From Rhodovulum tesquicola (GTDB lineage Bacteria; Pseudomonadota; Alphaproteobacteria; Rhodobacterales; Rhodobacteraceae), in contig NZ_JAMYDV010000001.1 of assembly GCF_024128855.1 (NCBI RefSeq), positions 473,081-537,080 on the forward strand: a DNA stretch of 64,000 bases. The letters are read 5' to 3'. How positions within the stretch are numbered: the first letter of the stretch is position 1; each line of letters begins with the position of its first letter. The position numbers and the translations under genes were made by a program. Below the pieces are notes generated by a model. The model was given only the letters and a program-made list of their open reading frames with translations. It searched no databases and was not told where the DNA came from. Shown piece after piece: positions 48,738-56,851 of this stretch.

Positions 48738-50123
48738 ATGTTCGACCGGCTTCACCTTCGCTGGCAGGTGGTCCTGTGCGTGGCCGGGCTTCAGGCCGTG
48801 GCGCTGGGCCTTGCGGGCTGGGTGATGCTGGAGAATGCGCGCAAGGCGGTCGGGGTCGAGATGACGGCGGCCGAATCGGCGGCACGCGCCCAGGTGATCG
48901 CGGCGGTCGGCACGGCGATGCGCGACCACCCGCCCGAGCGGGTTCTGGACGTGCTGTCCGAGCAACTGGTCGAGCCGCGCCATGTGCGGCTGGTGCTTTA
49001 CGATTCGCGCACCGGGCCGCTGCCGGTGCTGTCGGGCAGCCGCGAGGCCGAGATCGCGCCCGCGCCCGGCTGGTTCGCCGGTCTGGTGATGCCCCCCCGG
49101 CGCGAGACGCGGCTGTCGATCCTGGATAACGGGCGCGATTACGGCTTTGTCTCGCTGAGCACGGCGCCGCAGGACGAGATCGCCGAGATCTGGGAGGATG
49201 CGGTGGCGCTGTTCGGGACGCTGGGCGCGGCCTTGCTGGCCTCCGCGCTGGTGGTGATGGCGGTGATCGGGCGGGGCTTGCGACCGCTGGACACGATCAA
49301 TCGCGGGCTGGCGGCGTTGCAGGCGGGCGATCTGACGACGCGGATCGCGGGCGTGCGCGGGGCGGATTTCGTGCCCATCGTGGGCGGGTTCAACGCGCTT
49401 TCGCAGGGGTTGGAGGCCAGCGAGGCGGCGCGCGCGGCGCTGGCGCGCAAGATCGTGGAACTGGGCGATGCGGAACGGCGCGCCATCGCGATGGAACTGC
49501 ATGACGAGTTCGGCCCCTGCCTGTTCGGGCTGAAGGTCAAGGCGGGTGCCATCGCGCGCGTGGCCGAACGGTCGGGCGATGGCACGCTGAGGCGCGATGC
49601 CGAGACGGTCGCCTCGATCGTCGATCAGATCCGGGTGGCGAATACCCGGCTTCTGACCACGCTGCGGCCCATGACCATCGGCCAGTTGCCGCTGGTCGAG
49701 GCGCTGGAGGACATGATCGCGGGCTTTCGCAGCACCCATACGGGCCTCCACTGGGAGGTGATCCTGCCCCGGTCGGTGCCGGGCACCGAGGAAATCGTGG
49801 ATCTGACCGTCTATCGCGTCGTGCAGGAGGGCGTGACGAATGCGCTGCGCCATGGACGCCCCGGCCGGGTGCGGATCGCGATGGCGGTGGTGACGGAAGG
49901 GCATGGGGCGGGCGAGATCGCGCTGGGAATCGAGGATAACGGCGTGGGGCTGGGGGCCGGGCTGGTCGAGGGGCGCGGGCTGACCGCGATGCGCGACCGG
50001 GTCTATGCGCTGGGCGGCAGGCTGGCGCTGGGCCCGCGGCCGGGCGGCGGCACGCGGCTGACCGTGCGCCTGCCGCTGGCCGGTGCCCGGGCCGCGCGCC
50101 CCGCGATGGAGGCCCTGGCATGA
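48738..50123 (+). CDS. Sensor histidine kinase, NarL/HisKA_3 type (FlhS/RfdS-like)
   Basis: This 461-residue membrane kinase has membrane segments near residues 10-32 and 155-178, a periplasmic domain between them, a HAMP linker (GLRPLDTINRGLAAL), a HisKA_3 dimerisation helix with the phosphoacceptor His in AMELHDEFGPCLFGLK, and a C-terminal HATPase domain with N box VVQEGVTNALRHG and G box IEDNGVGLGAG. The next gene, its response regulator, overlaps by ATGA. In Paracoccus and Rhodobacter, pairs of this type (FlhSR, RfdRS) control methanol and formaldehyde oxidation; the flanking PQQ-associated genes make a similar role probable. Confidence 0.88.
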   Translation: MFDRLHLRWQVVLCVAGLQAVALGLAGWVMLENARKAVGVEMTAAESAARAQVIAAVGTAMRDHPPERVLDVLSEQLVEPRHVRLVLYDSRTGPLPVLSGSREAEIAPAPGWFAGLVMPPRRETRLSILDNGRDYGFVSLSTAPQDEIAEIWEDAVALFGTLGAALLASALVVMAVIGRGLRPLDTINRGLAALQAGDLTTRIAGVRGADFVPIVGGFNALSQGLEASEAARAALARKIVELGDAERRAIAMELHDEFGPCLFGLKVKAGAIARVAERSGDGTLRRDAETVASIVDQIRVANTRLLTTLRPMTIGQLPLVEALEDMIAGFRSTHTGLHWEVILPRSVPGTEEIVDLTVYRVVQEGVTNALRHGRPGRVRIAMAVVTEGHGAGEIALGIEDNGVGLGAGLVEGRGLTAMRDRVYALGGRLALGPRPGGGTRLTVRLPLAGARAARPAMEALA

Positions 50124-50743
50124 AGACCGCGCTGATCGTCGACGACCATCCGGTGACCCATATCGGCTGTGGCCAGCTTCTGCGCGATCTGGGCTATGAC
50201 GAGGTGTTCGAGGCGCTGACCGACCGCGAGGCCTATCGCCTGGCCGAGGCGCACCGCCCCGACCTGATCGTGCTGGACCTGGGCATGCCCGGCGTGGGCG
50301 GGCTGAACATGATCGGCCCGCTGGCCGCCCGGGCGCCCGATGCGCGGATCCTGGTCTTCACGATGAACGAGCAGACCGTCTTCGCGGTCAAGGCGCTGGA
50401 GGGGGGCGCTGGCGGCTATCTGTCCAAGAACTCGGCGCCCGAGGATTTCCTTGAGGCCGTGCGCACGCTGGAGCGGGGCGAGATCTATCTCAGCCACAAG
50501 GTCGCGGTTTCCATCGCCTCGATGAAGATCGGCGGCAAGGCGGATCCGATCTCGGCGCTGAGCGAGCGCGAGCATCAGGTGCTGCGGCTGATCGGGCGGG
50601 GCGAGGATTTGCAGTCGATCGCGGATGCGCTGTGCATCAGCTACAAGACCGCGGCGAACACCAGTTCCACGCTGAAACGCAAGCTGGGCGCGCGCAACAC
50701 CACGGAACTGGTGCGGCTGGCCATCGAAACCGGGCTGTCCTGA
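50120..50743 (+). CDS. Response regulator, LuxR/NarL family (FlhR/RfdR-like)
   Basis: This 207-residue protein has a receiver domain (VDDHP at residues 8-12, phosphoacceptor Asp53 in LIVLDLGMPG, Lys in YLSKNSAPEDF) and a C-terminal LuxR helix-turn-helix (ALSEREHQVLRLIGRGE, then QSIADALCISYKTAANTSST). It should be phosphorylated by the overlapping upstream kinase. The DNA target may be the palindromes at 48639-48697. A member of the FlhR/MoxX group is the best guess. Confidence 0.9.
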   Translation: MKTALIVDDHPVTHIGCGQLLRDLGYDEVFEALTDREAYRLAEAHRPDLIVLDLGMPGVGGLNMIGPLAARAPDARILVFTMNEQTVFAVKALEGGAGGYLSKNSAPEDFLEAVRTLERGEIYLSHKVAVSIASMKIGGKADPISALSEREHQVLRLIGRGEDLQSIADALCISYKTAANTSSTLKRKLGARNTTELVRLAIETGLS

Positions 50744-50862
50744 TGCGTTTCTGGGCAATTCGTGGCAGTCTTCCCACCCGGCGATAACGTTTTTTCCATC
50801 TGCATTTCCCATCCGGCGGAAAGCGGTTAAGTCTGTGGCCGAACTAGCGAGTGGTGCACCGG

Positions 50863-53736
50863 ATGAGCAGCGGCAGCAGCCTGTTACCCATCATTGCGAT
50901 CCTTCCCTTCCTGGGCGCGTTGATCCCCGGAATCATGATCCGCGCAGGCCGGACGGCCTGCGCCAGTTTCACGGCGATCCCCACGCTTCTGGCGCTGGTG
51001 ATGCTGGGGGTGCTGGCGCCCGCGGTGATGCGGGGCGAGGTGATCCGGGCGGAAATCGAATGGCTGCCGCAACTGGGGCTGTCGGCCAGTTTCTTCCTCG
51101 ACGGGCTGGGGCTGCTGTTCGCGGGGATGATCCTGGGGATGGGGTTGCTGATCACGCTTTACGCGCGGTTCTACCTGTCGGGCGAGGATCCGATGGGGCA
51201 GTTCTATACCTATCTGCTGCTGTTCCAGGGCGCGATGCTGGGCATCGTGATTTCGGACAACATCCTGCTTCTGCTGATCTTCTGGGAACTGACCAGCCTG
51301 ACCTCGTTCCTGCTGATCGGCTATTGGAAGCACCTGCCGGAGGGCCGGCAGGGCGCGCGGATGGCGCTGGCGGTGACCGGGGCGGGCGGGCTGGCGATGA
51401 TCGGGGGGATGCTGATCCTTGGCAATATCGCGGGCAGCTACAACCTGACCGACATCCTGCAACAGGGCGACGCGATCCGGGCGTCGGACTGGTATCTGCC
51501 CGCGCTGATCCTGATCCTGATCGGGGCCTTCACCAAATCGGCGCAGTTCCCGTTCCATTTCTGGCTGCCGCATGCGATGGCCGCGCCCACGCCGGTCTCG
51601 GCCTATCTGCATTCGGCGACCATGGTGAAGGCCGGGGTGTTCCTGCTGGCGCGGATGTGGCCGGTGCTGTCGGGGACCGAGGCGTGGTTCTACATCGTCG
51701 CGACCACCGGGCTGGTGACCATGGTGTTGGGCGCGCTGATTGCGCTGTTCAAGGACGATCTGAAGGCGCTGCTGGCCTTTTCCACGGTCAGCCATCTGGG
51801 CCTGCTGACCATGCTGCTGGGCTTCGGGACGAAATACGCGGCGATTGCCGCCGTCTTTCACATCATCAACCACCTGACCTTCAAGGCCGCGCTGTTCATG
51901 TCGGCGGGCATCGTCGATCACGAGACCCATACCCGCGACATCAAGCGGCTGGGCGGGTTGCGGCACCTGATGCCAATCACGGCCAGCATTGCCGTCGTCA
52001 CGGCGCTGTCGATGGCGGGCATGATCTTCTTCAACGGGTTCCTGTCGAAGGAGATGATGCTGGACGCGGCCGCCGAGACGGTCTGGGCGGGCAGCGCATG
52101 GGCGGTGCCGGTCGCGGCCACGCTGGGCGCGCTGTTGTCGGTGGCCTATTCCTTCCGCTTCATCGTCCATGTCTTCTTCGGGCCGGTGCGCGACGATTAT
52201 CCGGCGAAACCGCATGATCCGCCCTTCGGCATGTGGGCCGCACCCGCGCTGCTGGCGGTGTTCGTGGTGCTGATCGGCATCCTGCCCGCCGCCATCGTGG
52301 GGCCGCTGGTGGCCGTGGCGGGGGGCGCGGTGATCGGGGGGGGAGAACTGCCCTATTATTCGCTGAAGATCTGGCACGGGGTGAATGCGGCGCTGATCAT
52401 GTCGGTGATCGCGCTGGCGGGCGGTCTGGTGCTGCTGGCGCTGCATCGGCCGCTGGACCGGCTGTGGCAGGTTGCGCCGCGGCCAGAGGCCAAGGTCATC
52501 TTCGACGGGCTGGTCGCGGCGGCGGCGGGGTTGTCGCGGCGGATTACCGAGGGGCTGCATAACGGGGCGATCAGCCGCTATCTGGCGATCTTCGTCGCCG
52601 CCTCGGTGGCGCTGGGCTATGTCGCCTGGACCGGGGGCGGGCTGGCGCCGGCCGACCGGGCGATGCTGCCGATCCCGCCGGTTGTGGCAATCGGCTGGGT
52701 CCTGCTGGCGGTGGCGACGGCGCTGGTGGTGACGATGCACCGCCAGCGGTTTCAGGCGCTGGTGCTGATCGGGGTGATCGGGCTGATGATCTCGGTCGGG
52801 TTCGTCTATCTTTCCGCGCCCGACCTGGCGCTGACGCAGATCTCGGTCGAGACGGTCACGATCATGCTGTTGCTGCTGGCGCTGCATTTCCTGCCCAAGG
52901 ACACGCCGCGCGAAAGCCCGCTGGCGCTGCGGGCGCGCGACGGGGTGCTTGCGGTTGCCGCGGGGGGCGCGGTGGGGGCGCTGACCTTTGCCTTCCTGCT
53001 GCGGGATTTCTCGCCGATCTCGGACTATCACCTGGCCAATTCCTACGAGGGCGGCGGCGGCACCAATGTCGTCAACGTGATCCTTGTCGATTTCCGCGGC
53101 TTCGACACCTATGGCGAGATCATCGTCCTGGGCATTGCGGGGCTGGCGATCTTTGCGCTGATGGAGACGCTGTTGCGCGGCCAGGCGGCGCGGCGGCTGA
53201 GAAACTCCGACCAGTCGCAGGACCGCTCGCGCGACCGGCATCCGCTGATGATGGTGGTGGCGACCCGCGCGATGCTGCCGATTGCGTTGATGGTGGGGGT
53301 CTATATCTTCCTGCGCGGGCACAACCAGCCGGGCGGCGGGTTCATCGCGGGGCTGGTGGTCTCGATCGCCTTCCTGATGCAATACATGGCCTCGGGCTTT
53401 GCCTGGGCGCAGGCCCGCCAGCGCATCGGCTATCACGACATGATCGGCTGGGGCGTGGTGATCGCGGGGCTGACCGGCGCGGGGGCGTGGCTGGCGGGCA
53501 AGCCGTTCCTGACCAGCGCCTACGGCTACATCAAGCTGCCTCTGATCGAGGAGTTCGGGCTTGGCTCGGCCTTCCTGTTCGACCTGGGCGTGTTCCTGAC
53601 GGTACTGGGTGCGGTCATGCTGACGCTTTACAGCCTGTCGCGGATCGCGCGCTATGCCGGCGAGACGGTGAATGTCGAGCCGATGGATTACGATCCCTCG
53701 CAGCGCGCCGGGGCGGTCGGCAGGGGAGGCGAGTGA
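50863..53736 (+). CDS. mrpA: Mrp antiporter subunit A fused to B (MrpAB/PhaAB)
   Basis: This 957-residue polytopic membrane protein is the large subunit of the multi-subunit Na+(or K+)/H+ antiporter. The N-terminal two-thirds is a complex I ND5-like channel (HSATMVKAGVFLLARMWP; LKALLAFSTVSHLGLLTML). The C-terminal part (after about residue 790) is an MrpB domain (LPIALMVGVYIFLRGHNQPG, GGFIAGLVVSIAF). Fusion of A and B is normal in Sinorhizobium PhaAB and other alphaproteobacteria. The frame reaches back to a GTG at 50851; I favour the ATG at 50863. Five further mrp genes follow. Confidence 0.95.
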   Translation: MSSGSSLLPIIAILPFLGALIPGIMIRAGRTACASFTAIPTLLALVMLGVLAPAVMRGEVIRAEIEWLPQLGLSASFFLDGLGLLFAGMILGMGLLITLYARFYLSGEDPMGQFYTYLLLFQGAMLGIVISDNILLLLIFWELTSLTSFLLIGYWKHLPEGRQGARMALAVTGAGGLAMIGGMLILGNIAGSYNLTDILQQGDAIRASDWYLPALILILIGAFTKSAQFPFHFWLPHAMAAPTPVSAYLHSATMVKAGVFLLARMWPVLSGTEAWFYIVATTGLVTMVLGALIALFKDDLKALLAFSTVSHLGLLTMLLGFGTKYAAIAAVFHIINHLTFKAALFMSAGIVDHETHTRDIKRLGGLRHLMPITASIAVVTALSMAGMIFFNGFLSKEMMLDAAAETVWAGSAWAVPVAATLGALLSVAYSFRFIVHVFFGPVRDDYPAKPHDPPFGMWAAPALLAVFVVLIGILPAAIVGPLVAVAGGAVIGGGELPYYSLKIWHGVNAALIMSVIALAGGLVLLALHRPLDRLWQVAPRPEAKVIFDGLVAAAAGLSRRITEGLHNGAISRYLAIFVAASVALGYVAWTGGGLAPADRAMLPIPPVVAIGWVLLAVATALVVTMHRQRFQALVLIGVIGLMISVGFVYLSAPDLALTQISVETVTIMLLLLALHFLPKDTPRESPLALRARDGVLAVAAGGAVGALTFAFLLRDFSPISDYHLANSYEGGGGTNVVNVILVDFRGFDTYGEIIVLGIAGLAIFALMETLLRGQAARRLRNSDQSQDRSRDRHPLMMVVATRAMLPIALMVGVYIFLRGHNQPGGGFIAGLVVSIAFLMQYMASGFAWAQARQRIGYHDMIGWGVVIAGLTGAGAWLAGKPFLTSAYGYIKLPLIEEFGLGSAFLFDLGVFLTVLGAVMLTLYSLSRIARYAGETVNVEPMDYDPSQRAGAVGRGGE

Positions 53737-53737
53737 T

Positions 53738-54106
53738 ATGGAGTTGATCGTTGCGAGTTCGGTCGGCGTGCTGACCGCGGGTGGGGTCTATCTGGTGCTG
53801 CGGCTGCGCGCCTTTCCGGTGATCCTGGGGTTGGCGCTTCTGTCCTATGCCGCCAACATCTTCCTGTTCGCCTCGGGGCGGCTTAGGATCAACGCGCCGC
53901 CGGTGCTGCAGAAATATGGCGAGGCGGTTTATACCGACCCGCTGCCGCAGGCACTGACGCTGACGGCCATCGTGATCGCCTTCGGGATGACCGCGCTGCT
54001 GGTGATGGTGGCGCTGGGCGCCTTCATCGAGGCGGGCGACGACCGGATCGACATGACCGAGGCGGATGACGCGGGCAAGGCCGTGCGCAAGGACGGCGCG
54101 GCATGA
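53738..54106 (+). CDS. mrpC: Mrp antiporter subunit C (MnhC/PhaC)
   Basis: This 122-residue NuoK-like subunit has three membrane helices. It carries the family stretch LLSYAANIFLFASGRL and DPLPQALTLTAIVIAFGMTALL. The ATG at 53738 is preceded by GGGGAGGCGAG. It overlaps mrpD by ATGA. The C-terminal tail is acidic (DDRIDMTEADD) and longer than in some homologues. Confidence 0.94.
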   Translation: MELIVASSVGVLTAGGVYLVLRLRAFPVILGLALLSYAANIFLFASGRLRINAPPVLQKYGEAVYTDPLPQALTLTAIVIAFGMTALLVMVALGAFIEAGDDRIDMTEADDAGKAVRKDGAA

Positions 54107-55689
54107 GCCACTGGATCATCGCCCCGATCATCCTGCCCGCGCTGCTGGCACCGCTGATTGCCTTCGTGATGCGCTACGATATCGTTCTGGCGCGCGCGGC
54201 GTCCTTCGCGGGCGCGCTGGCGCTGGTCGCGATCGCGGTCGGGCTGGCCGTGATCTCGGCGGATGGCGCGGTTCATGTCTACGATCTGGGCAACTGGCCT
54301 GCGCCTTTCGGCATCGTCCTGGTGCTGGACCGGCTGTCGGCGGTTCTGGTGCTGCTGACGGCGGTGCTGGCGCTGATCGTGCTGACCCATGCGGCGGCGA
54401 CGGGCTGGGACACAAGGGGTCGGCATTTCCATGCGCTGTTCCAGTTCCAGATCATGGGGATCTGCGGCGCCTTCCTGACCGGCGACGCGTTCAACCTGTT
54501 CGTGTTCTTCGAGATCCTGCTGATCGCGTCCTACGGGTTGATGATCCATGGCGGCGGCAAGGTGCGGTTGCAGGCGGGTCTGCAATATGTGGTGATGAAC
54601 CTTGCGGGTTCGACCCTGTTCCTGATCGCGCTGGGCACGCTTTATGCCGCGACGGGCACGCTGAACCTGGCCGACCTGGCGGTGAAGGTGCGCGAGATAC
54701 CCATCGAGGAGGCGGCGCTGATCCGGGTGGCGGCGATGCTGCTGATGGTGGTCTTCGCGATCAAGGCCGCGCTGTTCCCGATCCAGTTCTGGCTGCCCGC
54801 GACCTATGCCAATGCGCCCGCGCCCGTGGCCGCGCTGTTCGCGATCATGACCAAGGTGGGCGCCTATGCGATCATCCGGATCCATTCGATGATCTTCGGC
54901 CCCGAGATCGCGGCCACGGACGGGCTGACCGGCACCTGGCTGTTCCCGGCCGCGGCGGTGACGCTGGCCATCGGTGCCTTCGGCGTGCTGGGCGCGCGGC
55001 GGCTGATGCCGTTGCTGGCGTTCTCGGTGGTGGCCTCGATGGGGACGATGATGCTTGCGGTCGCGGCCTTCACGCCCTGGGCGACGACGGCGGCGCTGTA
55101 TTACCTGATCCATTCGACCTTTGCGGCGGCGGCGCTGTTCCTGCTGGCCGATCTGGTTGTGTCGCGGCGCCCCGAGGGTGACCGGCTGGATCCGGCGCCC
55201 GCGACGGTGCAGAACGGGTTGTTCGCGGCGCTGTTCTTTGCGGGGGCGGTGGCGATGGCGGGCATGCCGCCGCTGAGCGGGTTCCTGGGCAAGCTGATGA
55301 TCCTGGATGCGCTGCGCGATCCGCAGTTCATGGCGCTGGGCTGGACGGCGGTTCTGGCCGGGTCGCTGCTGGTGATCGTCGGTCTGGCGCGGGCGGGCAG
55401 CGTGCTGTTCTGGCGCTCGACCGCCGTGGCGGCGCATGTGCCGGCCGCGGATGACCCGGAACCGCGCCCGGCCAGCCCGATCCAGATCGCGCCGACCATG
55501 GCGGCGATCGGCATGACGGCGCTGCTGGCGGCCTTTGCCGGGCCGCTGACGGATTTCCTGGATGCGGGATCGCGCCAGGTCTTCCACGCGGAAGACTATA
55601 TTGCCGCGGTGCTGGGTCCGCAGGAGGTGCCGGAGGTGCCGCAACCCGAACCGGACGCCGTCGAAGACCCGGTGCAGGAGGAGGGCTAG
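54103..55689 (+). CDS. mrpD: Mrp antiporter subunit D (MnhD/PhaD)
   Basis: This 528-residue ND2/ND4-like proton-translocating subunit has about 14 membrane helices. Conserved stretches include GDAFNLFVFFEILLIASYGL, KAALFPIQFWLPATYANAP, and ALYYLIHSTFAAAALFLLAD. Its C-terminus is acidic and soluble (about residues 495-528). Translation couples with mrpC through the ATGA overlap. mrpE follows after three bases. Confidence 0.95.
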   Translation: MSHWIIAPIILPALLAPLIAFVMRYDIVLARAASFAGALALVAIAVGLAVISADGAVHVYDLGNWPAPFGIVLVLDRLSAVLVLLTAVLALIVLTHAAATGWDTRGRHFHALFQFQIMGICGAFLTGDAFNLFVFFEILLIASYGLMIHGGGKVRLQAGLQYVVMNLAGSTLFLIALGTLYAATGTLNLADLAVKVREIPIEEAALIRVAAMLLMVVFAIKAALFPIQFWLPATYANAPAPVAALFAIMTKVGAYAIIRIHSMIFGPEIAATDGLTGTWLFPAAAVTLAIGAFGVLGARRLMPLLAFSVVASMGTMMLAVAAFTPWATTAALYYLIHSTFAAAALFLLADLVVSRRPEGDRLDPAPATVQNGLFAALFFAGAVAMAGMPPLSGFLGKLMILDALRDPQFMALGWTAVLAGSLLVIVGLARAGSVLFWRSTAVAAHVPAADDPEPRPASPIQIAPTMAAIGMTALLAAFAGPLTDFLDAGSRQVFHAEDYIAAVLGPQEVPEVPQPEPDAVEDPVQEEG

Positions 55690-55692
55690 GCC

Positions 55693-56184
55693 ATGCTTGG
55701 ACGCATCTTCCCGCATCCGCTGTTGAGCCTGGTGCTGACCCTGGTCTGGCTGGGGCTGGTGAACAAGGTGACGCCGGGCAATCTGGTGCTGGGTGTCGCG
55801 CTGGGCATCATCGTGCCGCTGACCACGGCGGCCTATTGGCCGAACCGGCCGCGGCTGCGCAATCCGCTGATGGCGGCGGAATATGCGCTGGTGGTGCTGT
55901 GGGACATCGTGGTGGCGAATGTGCAGGTGGCGATGATCATCCTGTTCAAGCGCAACGCGGATCTGCGCTCGACGTGGATCACGGTGCCGCTGGACCTGAC
56001 CTCGGCCGAGGCGATCACGGTCCTGGCGGGCACGATCACGATGACGCCGGGCACGGTCTCTGCAATGCTGGCAGCCGATGGCGGGGCGATCCTCGTGCAT
56101 TGCCTGCATGCCGAAGATCCGGATGCCGTGCGCGACCAGATCAAGAGCCGCTACGAGCGGCGCCTGAAGGAGATCTTCGAATGA
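55693..56184 (+). CDS. mrpE: Mrp antiporter subunit E (MnhE/PhaE)
   Basis: This 163-residue subunit has two or three N-terminal membrane helices and a soluble C-terminal domain (ITMTPGTVSAMLAADG; LHAEDPDAVRDQIKSRYERR), the MnhE family pattern. It is needed for assembly or stability of the complex in other bacteria. Its stop overlaps the mrpF ATG. Confidence 0.94.
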   Translation: MLGRIFPHPLLSLVLTLVWLGLVNKVTPGNLVLGVALGIIVPLTTAAYWPNRPRLRNPLMAAEYALVVLWDIVVANVQVAMIILFKRNADLRSTWITVPLDLTSAEAITVLAGTITMTPGTVSAMLAADGGAILVHCLHAEDPDAVRDQIKSRYERRLKEIFE

Positions 56185-56450
56185 TCGAGGCGGCCCTGAT
56201 CTTCGCCTTCGGCTGCTACGGGCTGGGGCTTTTGCTGAATCTCTGGCGGATCACGCGCGGCCCTGACGTGGCCGACCGGATCCTTGCGCTGGATACGATC
56301 GTCATCAACGTGATCGCGTTGCTGATCCTTTACGGGATCAAGCATGGCACGGCGGTCTATTACGAGGCCTCGATGCTGGTGGCGATGGTCGGCTTCGTCT
56401 CGACGGTGGCCTATTGCCGCTTCGTGCTGCGCGGCGACATCATCGAATAG
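56181..56450 (+). CDS. mrpF: Mrp antiporter subunit F (MnhF/PhaF)
   Basis: This 89-residue subunit has three membrane helices and the family motif GPDVADRILALDTIVINVIALLIL and EASMLVAMVGFVSTVAYCRF. I chose the ATG at 56181, overlapping the mrpE stop, over a longer frame that runs through mrpE. mrpG follows after 11 bases. Confidence 0.94.
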   Translation: MIEAALIFAFGCYGLGLLLNLWRITRGPDVADRILALDTIVINVIALLILYGIKHGTAVYYEASMLVAMVGFVSTVAYCRFVLRGDIIE

Positions 56451-56461
56451 GGGGGCAGGGG

Positions 56462-56836
56462 ATGGATTTCCTGGCGGAGCTTGTGATCGCGTTCTTCCTT
56501 GTCGTCAGCGGGGTCTTCGGCTTCGTCGGCTCGTTCGGGCTGATCAAGCTGCGCGGGACGATGCAGCGGCTGCACGCGCCGACCAAGGCGACGACGCTGG
56601 GGGTCGGGGGCGTGCTGATCGCCTCGATGCTGTATTTCCTGCTGATCGAGGGCAGTTTGTCGTTCCACGAATTGCTGATCACGCTGTTCCTGTTCCTGAC
56701 CGCGCCGATCGTCGCGCATTTCATCGCCAAGACCTTCATCCAGGCCAATATCCGCCCCTCGGACGTGCCGCCGACCGGAGGCGAGCATGGCTGGTCGATG
56801 TATGACGATCCGCCCTCGGACCAGCGCGAGGAATAG
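56462..56836 (+). CDS. mrpG: Mrp antiporter subunit G (MnhG/PhaG)
   Basis: This 124-residue final subunit has three membrane helices and the MnhG pattern (GSFGLIKLRGTMQRLHAPTKATTLG; FLTAPIVAHFIAKTF). I chose the ATG at 56462 with a purine-rich GGGGGGCAGGGG site. The operon ends here, 15 bases before the convergent exonuclease gene. The order AB-C-D-E-F-G matches the Sinorhizobium pha1/Bacillus mrp layout, and the complex should be an Na+ or K+/H+ antiporter important at high pH or salt. Confidence 0.94.
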   Translation: MDFLAELVIAFFLVVSGVFGFVGSFGLIKLRGTMQRLHAPTKATTLGVGGVLIASMLYFLLIEGSLSFHELLITLFLFLTAPIVAHFIAKTFIQANIRPSDVPPTGGEHGWSMYDDPPSDQREE

Positions 56837-56851
56837 GGCGGGCGCCCGGGC